Of a stretch of 7,298 bases of DNA, positions 1 through 5,364 are shown piece by piece. The first letter of the stretch is position 1. Each line of letters opens with the position of its first letter. Below the pieces are notes generated by a model that saw only the letters and a list, made by a program, of their open reading frames with translations, had not been told where the DNA came from and searched no databases. The translations under genes were made by a program, and so were the position numbers. Source of the DNA: Candidatus Omnitrophota bacterium (lineage in GTDB: Bacteria; Omnitrophota; Gorgyraeia; Velamenicoccales; Velamenicoccaceae); the NCBI GenBank assembly GCA_028717105.1, contig JAQUOM010000080.1, positions 1-7,298 on the forward strand, in the 5' to 3' direction.

Positions 1-736
1 TCAGGGCCTCGGCCTGCGCGATCTCGTTCTCGTGGTGGGGAAAAATAAGGTCCAGGCCCCCTGCATGAATATCCAATGTATCCGTCTTGAGAAACTTTTG
101 CGACATGACGGAACATTCGATATGCCATCCCGGCCGCCCGGGGCCCCAAGGGCTCGGCCAGCTCGGTTCGCCCTCCCTGGACTTCTTCCAGAGCGCGAAA
201 TCCAGCGGATCTTTTTTATTTTCCGACGGGTCGATGCGCACGCCCTTTTCCATCTCGTCCAAGGCCTGTCCGGATAATTTTCCATAACCGGAAAATTTCC
301 GCACAGCGAAATAAACATCGCCGCCCCCTTCATAAGCAAAGCCTTTTTCAATAAGCCCCTGGATATACCGGATCATCTCCGGGATATCTTCGGTCGCCCG
401 CGGTTCGCTGTCACCCGGCCTGATCCCCAGGCCCTCCAAATCCCTGTGATAGCCGCCGATATATTTCTCCACCAATTCCCGCCAGTCAACATTTAATTCC
501 TTGGCGCGGTTGATGATCTTGTCGTCGATATCCGTGATATTACGGACAAAACGCACTTTAAAACCCCTGTATTCCAGATATTTCCTGATCACATCAAAAA
601 TATACAAACTGCGCGCATGGCCCACATGGCAATCGTCGTACACCGTGACGCCGCACGTGTACATCCTGACCTCGCCCGGAACCTGAGGAACAAAATCTTC
701 CTTTTTTCTTGTGAGAGAATTATAGATGGCGATCAT
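1..736 (-). CDS. cysS: Cysteinyl-tRNA synthetase, N-terminal 245 residues (3' end outside window)
   Basis: This class I aminoacyl-tRNA synthetase charges tRNA-Cys with cysteine in the cytoplasm. My translation from the ATG at 736 stays open to the left edge of the window. It shows the family opening YTCGVTVYD (residues 26-34) and the ATP-binding HIGH-type motif HVGHAR (37-42). The zinc ligands are Cys28, Cys208 (in WHIECS), His234 and Glu238 (in PHHENE), and these positions almost coincide with E. coli numbering. The KMSKS loop and the tRNA anticodon-binding end would lie beyond the window; full-length proteins are about 460 residues. The start ATG (736-734) overlaps the cysE stop TGA (735-733) as ATGA, and no strong Shine-Dalgarno sequence precedes it. 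Translation is therefore probably coupled to cysE. Nothing looks damaged. The product call is very secure. Confidence 0.97.
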   Translation of the reverse strand, partial: MIAIYNSLTRKKEDFVPQVPGEVRMYTCGVTVYDDCHVGHARSLYIFDVIRKYLEYRGFKVRFVRNITDIDDKIINRAKELNVDWRELVEKYIGGYHRDLEGLGIRPGDSEPRATEDIPEMIRYIQGLIEKGFAYEGGGDVYFAVRKFSGYGKLSGQALDEMEKGVRIDPSENKKDPLDFALWKKSREGEPSWPSPWGPGRPGWHIECSVMSQKFLKTDTLDIHAGGLDLIFPHHENEIAQAEAL

Positions 737-1425
737 TGCTTGATCTTTTTTTCCAGTTCTTTGACGCGTTCTTCGAGCTCTTCCAAAGACTGCGTGAGCG
801 GATCTAAAACATGGACGTGGTCTAAGAGACGATCGAGTTTTTTACCGTCCTGCTTGGTGATATGCCCGGGCACGCCTACAACCGTCGAATTCGCAGGGAC
901 GTCTCTTAAGACAACGGCATTGGCACCGATATAGGAATTTTCCCCGATCGTAATATTCCCCAGTACTTTGGCGCCCGTGCCGATCACCACATTATCTCCG
1001 ATATTCGGATGGCGCTTGCCCTTTTCCTTGCCCGTTCCCCCCAGGGTCACGCCCTGGTAGAGCGTCACATTCCTGCCGACAACAGAGGTCTCACCGATCA
1101 CAACGCCCATGCCGTGGTCGATAAAAAGGCCCTCGCCGATCCGGGCCGCCGGATGAATCTCGATCCCCGTAAGAAAACGGCTGACCTGCGCCAGCCATCG
1201 AGGCAGGAAAGGAACTTTTGCCCGGTAAAGGGCGTGCGCGATCCTGTGCATCACGAGCGCCTGGACCCCCGCATATAAAAGGACGACCTCAAGATAATTG
1301 CGCGCCGCGGGGTCCCTGTCGAAAACAGCGTCAACCTCCCTCTTGAACACGATCAGGACGAAAATAATCCATGCAAGCAGGACGGTCAACAATATCAAAA
1401 AGATATTCAGAAAAATGATCATCAT
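733..1425 (-). CDS. cysE: Serine O-acetyltransferase with an N-terminal membrane anchor
   Basis: CysE transfers acetyl from acetyl-CoA to L-serine, giving O-acetylserine, the first committed step of cysteine synthesis. The 230-residue protein has a left-handed beta-helix hexapeptide domain (about 88-190) with IEIHP (88-92), the catalytic His104 in IDHGMG, GGTGKEKGKRHP (129-140) and VVGVPG (182-187). It resembles the short Bacillus-type enzyme. Glu89 replaces the Asp of E. coli, as I recall for Bacillus-type enzymes too. Two parts are unusual: residues 3-26 are an unbroken hydrophobic stretch followed by Lys-Arg, predicting a membrane helix with the enzyme in the cytoplasm, and residues 212-230 are a charged heptad-like coiled coil. 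The start has GGAGG only 2 bases away; the adjacent second ATG at 1422 is better spaced (5 bases). A GTG at 1350 would give a soluble form but lacks a ribosome site. The ispF stop lies 12 bases upstream. Confidence 0.95.
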   Translation of the reverse strand: MMIIFLNIFLILLTVLLAWIIFVLIVFKREVDAVFDRDPAARNYLEVVLLYAGVQALVMHRIAHALYRAKVPFLPRWLAQVSRFLTGIEIHPAARIGEGLFIDHGMGVVIGETSVVGRNVTLYQGVTLGGTGKEKGKRHPNIGDNVVIGTGAKVLGNITIGENSYIGANAVVLRDVPANSTVVGVPGHITKQDGKKLDRLLDHVHVLDPLTQSLEELEERVKELEKKIKQ

Positions 1426-1426
1426 G

Positions 1427-1432
1427 CCCTCC
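1427..1432 (-). promoter_or_regulatory. Shine-Dalgarno sequence GGAGGG for cysE
   Basis: GGAGGG lies in the 12-base gap between the ispF stop and cysE. The GGAGG core is 2 bases from the first ATG (1425) and 5 bases from the second (1422). This favours a start at one of these two codons, and so favours keeping the hydrophobic N-terminus of CysE in the protein. The only downstream candidate for a soluble form, the GTG at 1350, has no comparable site. Confidence 0.75.
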
Positions 1433-1437
1433 GCCTT

Positions 1438-1923
1438 CTAAGACCTTGTCTTGACGATCAAGGCCACGGCATAAGCCGCCGCCGCCTTCCCGGCGCCGAT
1501 GCTGCCCAGGCCTTCGTGGGTCGTCGCCTTAATGGAAATAAGCTTCCGGTCCGCCTTGAGCACCGCGCCGATCCTCTTCCTCATCTCGGCTACGAAAGGC
1601 GAAATTTTCGGTTTTTCCAGGATCACCATCACATCCGCATTCCGAACGGCAAAATGTTTTTTTTGAAGAAGCCGGGCGACATGCTTCAATAGCGTCAGGC
1701 TCTGGATGTTCCGGTAGGCCGGGTCGCCCGGAGGAAAATGCCTGCCGATGTCGCCTTCGCCTAAAGCCCCCAGGAGCGCGTCGCACAGGGCGTGAAGAAC
1801 GACATCCGCGTCCGAGTGCCCCAAGAGACCTCTGGTGAACGGAATATTAACGCCGCCCAGCATGAGTTTTCTTTTGAGAGCAAACTTATGAATGTCGTAT
1901 CCAAAACCGATCCTATAGTCCAT
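1438..1923 (-). CDS. ispF: 2-C-methyl-D-erythritol 2,4-cyclodiphosphate synthase
   Basis: IspF cyclises CDP-methylerythritol 2-phosphate to methylerythritol cyclodiphosphate with release of CMP, the fifth step of the cytoplasmic MEP isoprenoid pathway. The 161-residue length is normal for this trimeric enzyme. Visible motifs are GFGYDIH (6-12) with zinc ligands Asp10 and His12, GHSDADVVLHALCDALLGA (35-53) with the third ligand His44, GDIGRHFPP (57-65), and KATTHEGLG (132-140) for the nucleotide end. Just after this, where most members read F-x-G-R-x-E-G, this protein reads S-I-G-A-G-K-A (141-147). In E. coli the corresponding Phe139, Arg142 and Glu144 line a trimer cavity that can hold isoprenoid diphosphates, so that site is probably lost, while the active site looks intact. 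The ATG at 1923 has only a weak GGTGA, 3 bases away. ispD lies 101 bases upstream. Confidence 0.96.
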   Translation of the reverse strand: MDYRIGFGYDIHKFALKRKLMLGGVNIPFTRGLLGHSDADVVLHALCDALLGALGEGDIGRHFPPGDPAYRNIQSLTLLKHVARLLQKKHFAVRNADVMVILEKPKISPFVAEMRKRIGAVLKADRKLISIKATTHEGLGSIGAGKAAAAYAVALIVKTRS

Positions 1924-1970
1924 CGTTCACCGTCCAGGGTCCGCAGAAAAACAGTTCAACAATTATCGGC

Positions 1971-2020
1971 AAAAAAATCGATCATTCTTGTCCATGAGCT
2001 ATAGACGATCGACCATGGAC
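1971..2020 (-). other. Nested inverted repeats with a U-run between ispD and ispF
   Basis: Four bases after the ispD stop, the transcript has GTCCATG (2020-2014), which pairs perfectly with CATGGAC (1996-1990). Inside that loop TCGATC (2012-2007) can pair with GATCGA (1983-1978), which lies outside the first stem and is followed directly by seven U (1977-1971). The two stems cross, so together they could form an H-type pseudoknot. Alternatively, the outer pair alone is a weak 6-bp hairpin next to a U-run. Either form could attenuate or partly terminate transcription before ispF, or simply protect the message. The stems are short and GATC is self-complementary, so chance is a real possibility. 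I recognise no known RNA family. Confidence 0.35.
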
Positions 2021-2024
2021 GGAT

Positions 2025-2726
2025 TTATTCAAGCGCCCTGACCGCCGCGATGGCTTCGGCAAAAACCAGGTCTTCCTGGGTCGTGATCTTAATGTTAAAA
2101 TACGACCCCATGACCACCCTGACCTTCCTGCCCATCATCTCCACCAGCGAGGCATCATCCGGCACGCCGAGCTTGCTGCAACGCAGATAAGCCTTCTGGA
2201 TCAACTCCCTCTCAAAGACCTGCGGCGTCTGGATCTCCCACAGGCGGTCCCGTTTAAGCGTCTCATCGACTTCCATGCGGTTGTTGAGCCTCTTGACCGT
2301 CGGCTTGACGGGGACGCCGAGGACCGCCGCCCCGCAGACCTTGGCTTCCTCAATGACGCGCGTGACACACCCTTCATCCACGAACGGCCTTACGCCGTCA
2401 TGGATAACGACGAACCTCGTTTTGGAATCCACCACCTCCAGGCCGTTCCTGACGGATTCCTTGCGGCTGGCGCCGCCGGCGATGACGCGGCTGACCTTCG
2501 TCAACCTGTAAGCCGCCACAAAGGACCTCGCTTTGTCCAGGCCCTCCTTGGAGAAAATCAGCACGATCTCGTCGATCAAAGGGTGCGCCTGAAGGACTTC
2601 CAGGGTATAAACAATGATCGGCTTGTTTTTGATCTCGATCAGCGGCTTCGCCAGGTCGATATTCATCCTGGCCCCCATGCCGGCCGCCGGAACCAAAGCC
2701 GTTATCTTATCGGTTTGCCCTGTCAT
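2025..2726 (-). CDS. ispD: 2-C-methyl-D-erythritol 4-phosphate cytidylyltransferase
   Basis: IspD joins methylerythritol 4-phosphate to CTP, giving CDP-methylerythritol and pyrophosphate, the third step of the MEP pathway. Its product reaches IspF (next gene) after the IspE kinase, which is not in this window. The fold is a Rossmann-like nucleotidyltransferase. From the ATG at 2726 the protein has 233 residues, with PAAGMGARM (13-21), Arg20 and Lys27 at the same positions as the essential E. coli residues, HDGVRP (109-114), TPQVFE (167-172), DDASLVE (190-196) and NIKITT (211-216). An in-frame TTG at 2750 preceded by GAGG would add eight residues. I prefer the ATG because the spacing to the signature then equals that of E. 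coli, although its ribosome site is poor. Lys27 is followed by Pro-Leu instead of the common Gln-Tyr, a mild deviation. Confidence 0.96.
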   Translation of the reverse strand: MTGQTDKITALVPAAGMGARMNIDLAKPLIEIKNKPIIVYTLEVLQAHPLIDEIVLIFSKEGLDKARSFVAAYRLTKVSRVIAGGASRKESVRNGLEVVDSKTRFVVIHDGVRPFVDEGCVTRVIEEAKVCGAAVLGVPVKPTVKRLNNRMEVDETLKRDRLWEIQTPQVFERELIQKAYLRCSKLGVPDDASLVEMMGRKVRVVMGSYFNIKITTQEDLVFAEAIAAVRALE

Positions 2727-2816
2727 CAAAAGACCGTCTGCATAGAACAAAGGGCCTCAAAGGCGCTCAAGGACCGACGACGGACCCTCTGCCTTTAAGC
2801 CCTCCGTTTCCTGTTC

Positions 2817-3812
2817 TTATTTATTCTCGGGTTTGGCAAAGACCATGCGGCCGGCCTGCGTTTGAAGAACGGACGTGACGGAGACACGGACAGACTGACT
2901 GATAAATTTACGGGCGTCTTCGACGACAACCATTGTCCCGTCTTCCAGATAGGCGATCGCCTGATTATGCTCTTTACCATCCTTAATCGGCTTGACTTCC
3001 AGCGCTTCGCCGGGCAGGACCACGCTCTTCAAGGCATTGGCCAGTTCGTTGATGTTGAGGACGCGGACACCCTGAAGTTCAGAAATGCGGTTAAGGTTAA
3101 AATCCACCGTCAGGATCTTGGCCTCCAACAACTTCGCCAGCTTGATCAATTTGGCATCGACATCGCGCGTGTCCGCAAAATCCTCCTCGTGAACCACCAG
3201 ATTGAAACGGGCGTCGCTGCGGATCATATGCAGGATCTCCAGACCCCTGCGGCCCCGCTGGCGCTTGACGGCGTCGGCGGAATCCGCAATGGTCTGCAAT
3301 TCCTTCAACACAAAACGCGGCACAATGAGACGCGCCTCGACAAAGGACGTTTTGAGGATATCGACGACACGCCCATCGATGATCGCGCTCGTATCCAGGA
3401 TCATGGTGTCGGCTTTCTCGTCCTGCCGTCTGAACTTGACATAGGGAATGATCAGATTGAATTCATCCCTCCCCCTGAGGGCTATGGCCATCCCCAAATA
3501 GGCAAAAGAAAGCGTCAAAAGATAGGAGGAGATGTTCTGCATGGAACGATCCAGGGGAAAAAGGGTGAACAATGCTGCCGTCATCATGCGCGAGATGATC
3601 AACCCCAAGACGAGCCCGAAGACAGCGCTCGACAACCCCCTGACGGAAATACCGCGCATACCGGCCTCCAGGATGATGATGAGAAGGCCGAAGCCGAAAC
3701 CGCCGAGAGACGTCCAGTAGACATTAAAATTATTGACATCGCCGACCTGGTAACCGACGATCGTCGAACAGATCAAAAAAAGGATCCTGATAAACAACAT
3801 CGTCATATTCAT
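2817..3812 (-). CDS. Membrane-anchored PIN-TRAM domain protein, YacL family
   Basis: This 331-residue protein matches the layout of B. subtilis YacL. Four hydrophobic segments (about 5-22, 33-50, 62-84, 95-112) are followed by a PIN domain (about 136-258) and a TRAM domain (about 272-328). PIN domains are Mg/Mn-dependent ribonuclease folds. The expected acidic residues are present: Asp140 in ILDTSAIIDGR, Glu171 in LKELQ, Asp217/Asp219 in RDVDAKL and Asp237 in TVDFNLN. TRAM is a small beta-barrel that usually binds RNA. A membrane-tethered RNA-cleaving or RNA-binding role is therefore an inference; the substrate is unknown. The start is clear: ATG with AAAGGAG 8 bases upstream. Position between radA and ispD is the same as for yacL in Firmicutes, except that disA is missing. 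The 130-base upstream gap suggests its own leader or regulation. Family assignment is firm, function is not. Confidence 0.93.
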   Translation of the reverse strand: MNMTMLFIRILFLICSTIVGYQVGDVNNFNVYWTSLGGFGFGLLIIILEAGMRGISVRGLSSAVFGLVLGLIISRMMTAALFTLFPLDRSMQNISSYLLTLSFAYLGMAIALRGRDEFNLIIPYVKFRRQDEKADTMILDTSAIIDGRVVDILKTSFVEARLIVPRFVLKELQTIADSADAVKRQRGRRGLEILHMIRSDARFNLVVHEEDFADTRDVDAKLIKLAKLLEAKILTVDFNLNRISELQGVRVLNINELANALKSVVLPGEALEVKPIKDGKEHNQAIAYLEDGTMVVVEDARKFISQSVRVSVTSVLQTQAGRMVFAKPENK

Positions 3813-3820
3813 AAAACAAT

Positions 3821-3827
3821 CTCCTTT
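3821..3827 (-). promoter_or_regulatory. Strong Shine-Dalgarno AAAGGAG for the PIN-TRAM gene
   Basis: AAAGGAG is separated by 8 bases from the ATG ending at 3810. It is the best ribosome-binding sequence in the window along with that of mlaD, and it fixes the start of the PIN-TRAM protein. Confidence 0.85.
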
Positions 3828-3899
3828 GATAAGCGGACAGTTTATGGAGTCCGGAGGACGAGGTAAACCGTAGCCCCGGTTTCTTACGGGACATCCGGC
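3828..3899 (-). other. Structured leader upstream of the PIN-TRAM gene
   Basis: The transcript of this stretch can fold into several hairpins. AAACCG-GGGCTA-CGGTTT is a perfect 6-bp stem with a 6-base loop. CCGTA and TACGG give an overlapping 5-bp stem, so the two exclude each other. CGGAC-TCCATAAACT-GTCCG is another 5-bp stem ending 4 bases before the ribosome site, and an upstream CTCC could pair with GGAG of that site. This is the pattern of a translational control leader, but I do not recognise a known riboswitch or ribosomal-protein leader, and no covariation evidence is available. It may be plain spacer. Confidence 0.3.
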
Positions 3900-3902
3900 C
3901 TT

Positions 3903-3947
3903 ATAAATTATGTCTCCCCACGCCGGCCACAGGTTCCATAAATTATG
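3903..3947. repeat. Two copies of palindromic ATAAATTATG, 35 bp apart
   Basis: ATAAATTATG occurs at 3903-3912 and again at 3938-3947. The core ATAA-A-TTAT is a palindrome, and in the second copy it extends to CCATAAATTATGG (3936-3948), perfect around a central A. GGCCTTAT also occurs twice nearby (3898-3905 and 3947-3954). The right copy contains the radA stop codon. Paired palindromes of this kind between a stop codon and a leader could be an operator. On the minus strand the left copy also reads CATAAT, a possible -10 element, but no matching -35 box is present. Purely sequence-based; the regulator is unknown. Confidence 0.4.
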
Positions 3948-5325
3948 GCCTTATTTGACCCCAAAGGGCCGCCATGACTTCATGAAGGTCGGACACGGGA
4001 ACCAGCTTCATTCCCGCATCCTTCCATTCCCGCAGGGACTGCGCATTGCTCCGGGGAAGGATGCACTTTTTGAATCCCAGCTTATGGGCCTCATTCACCC
4101 GCAAGAGAACATTGGAGACGCTGCGGATTTCCGCGGCCAGACCCACCTCGCCAAGCAAGACCGTATCGAACGGGATGACCTTGTCTTCGATGCTGGAGGC
4201 GACGGCCAGGCAAACAGCAAGGTCGATCGCCGGATCGTCGATCTTCATGCCGCCGACGACATTGACAAAAACATCCTTATCGAATAATTTCAAAGACAAA
4301 CGCTTTTCCAGGACCGCAGTCAGGAGACTCAAACGGTTATAATCGATACCCTGGGCCTTGCGCCTGGTGACGCCGAAATTCGCCTTGGATACCAGAGCCT
4401 GCACTTCGATGAGGAGCGGGCGGCTGCCCTCAAGGACCGGCACGACGGCGCTGCCGGAAACTTCCCGGGGCCGCTCGGCAAGAAAGATCTCCGAAGGGTT
4501 CTTGACCTCCTCGAGGCCCTGGGCGCCCATCTCGAAGACCCCGATCTCATTGGTCGAACCGAACCTGTTCTTGATGGCGCGCAGGATGCGATAGCTTGAA
4601 AACCGGTCGCCTTCAAAATACAGGACAGTATCGACGATGTGTTCCAAAACCCGCGGGCCGGCCAGTGTCCCTTCTTTGGTGACATGGCCGATCAGGACCA
4701 CGGACATCCCCGTCTGTTTGGCTATCTGCGTCAGGATCCCGGCGCATTCACGCACCTGGCTGACGCTGCCGGCGCTGGATGACAGCCCTGAAGAATAAAC
4801 TACCTGGATCGAATCTACGACGACCAAGTCAGGCAGAAATTTTTTGACTGCGGCAATAACGGCATCGAGGTCCGTCACGTTGACAATAAAAAAGTTTTCC
4901 GAGCGGCCCGTCCCGAGCCTGTCAGCCCGCATCTTGGTCTGCTGGATGGACTCTTCACCGCTGACATAAAGGATCTTTTTGCCGGAGTCCGCCAGCCTCT
5001 GGCATAATTGGAGCGAAATAGTGGACTTACCTATGCCGGGGTCTCCCCCCACGAGGATCACGGAACCGCGCACGACCCCGCCGCCCAGGACCCTGTCCAA
5101 TTCGTGAATGCCGACCTTCATGCGCTCTTTTTCCCGGGAATCGACGGTGTGCAGAAGAACAGGTTCGCGATAAGAGGCGGCGCGAGAAGAACCACGGGCT
5201 ACTGTTTCTTCCTCGACGAAAGAATTCCAGCTTGAACAGTCCGGACAGCGGCCGAGCCATTTCGGAGAACTAAACCCGCAGGCCTGGCAGACGAACGCAG
5301 ATTTTGATTTGGCAATCTTAGGCAA
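3943..5325 (-). CDS. radA: DNA repair protein RadA (Sms)
   Basis: RadA is a RecA-like, DnaB-type ATPase that helps branch migration and processing of recombination intermediates in the cytoplasm. The 460 residues match the family length of about 455. In order: a C4 zinc finger (Cys13, Cys16, Cys27, Cys30), Walker A GGDPGIGKST (93-102), Walker B LVVVDSIQ (167-174), the RadA-specific KNRFG motif (252-256) and a Lon-protease-like C-terminal domain (about 296-460) with GEVGLAAEIR (392-401). The domain is presumably non-proteolytic, as in the family. The start is TTG at 5325: an in-frame TAG lies just upstream (in TTCTAG), no in-frame ATG precedes the zinc finger, and the peptide MPKIAKSKS fits RadA N-termini. 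The ribosome site is weak. mlaD ends 39 bases upstream. The protein looks complete. Confidence 0.97.
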   Translation of the reverse strand: MPKIAKSKSAFVCQACGFSSPKWLGRCPDCSSWNSFVEEETVARGSSRAASYREPVLLHTVDSREKERMKVGIHELDRVLGGGVVRGSVILVGGDPGIGKSTISLQLCQRLADSGKKILYVSGEESIQQTKMRADRLGTGRSENFFIVNVTDLDAVIAAVKKFLPDLVVVDSIQVVYSSGLSSSAGSVSQVRECAGILTQIAKQTGMSVVLIGHVTKEGTLAGPRVLEHIVDTVLYFEGDRFSSYRILRAIKNRFGSTNEIGVFEMGAQGLEEVKNPSEIFLAERPREVSGSAVVPVLEGSRPLLIEVQALVSKANFGVTRRKAQGIDYNRLSLLTAVLEKRLSLKLFDKDVFVNVVGGMKIDDPAIDLAVCLAVASSIEDKVIPFDTVLLGEVGLAAEIRSVSNVLLRVNEAHKLGFKKCILPRSNAQSLREWKDAGMKLVPVSDLHEVMAALWGQIRP

Positions 5326-5339
5326 TCGCTTGATAATTG

Positions 5340-5351
5340 TGTTCTAGAACA
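5340..5351. promoter_or_regulatory. Perfect 12-bp palindrome TGTTCTAGAACA before radA
   Basis: The sequence TGTTCTAGAACA reads the same on both strands and sits in the 39-base gap between mlaD and radA, 14 bases before the TTG start. It may be an operator for radA. It contains GTTC and GAAC halves, but in the order GTTC-N2-GAAC, which is not the GAAC-N4-GTTC arrangement of the Gram-positive LexA box, so I do not call it an SOS box. On the RNA it could not form a normal hairpin because there is no loop. Chance occurrence is possible. Confidence 0.35.
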
Positions 5352-5364
5352 TGAAATATTCAAA

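Noticed and set aside
1..351. A 116-codon minus-strand frame beginning MKKALLMKG
   Set aside because: It lies in a different frame inside cysS, whose own frame shows the conserved zinc ligands over the same bases.
1426..1437. A T-box or other leader controlling cysE-cysS
   Set aside because: Only 12 bases separate ispF from cysE, and cysS overlaps cysE, so there is no room.
2862..3866. A 334-codon open frame on the plus strand, slightly longer than the PIN-TRAM gene opposite it
   Set aside because: Its translation is crowded with His, Asp, Gln and Arg, has no domain I recognise, and mirrors the codon bias of the clear gene on the other strand. It is an antisense shadow.
3828..3899. A c-di-GMP (GEMM) or other known riboswitch before the PIN-TRAM gene
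   Set aside because: The GGTTTACC-like piece recalls GEMM, but the conserved core (GGGACGCAAAGCC and the following junction) is missing. No other known class fits by eye.
3900..3935. A sigma-70 promoter for the PIN-TRAM gene using CATAAT or TATAAG as -10
   Set aside because: At 16-18 bases upstream the sequence is GC-rich and unlike TTGACA (AACCTG or GGCCGG), so a promoter cannot be supported.
5340..5351. A LexA (SOS) box before radA
   Set aside because: The palindrome is GTTC-N2-GAAC, the reverse arrangement of the GAAC-N4-GTTC box of Gram-positive bacteria, and matches no LexA consensus I can name. Kept only as an unassigned palindrome.
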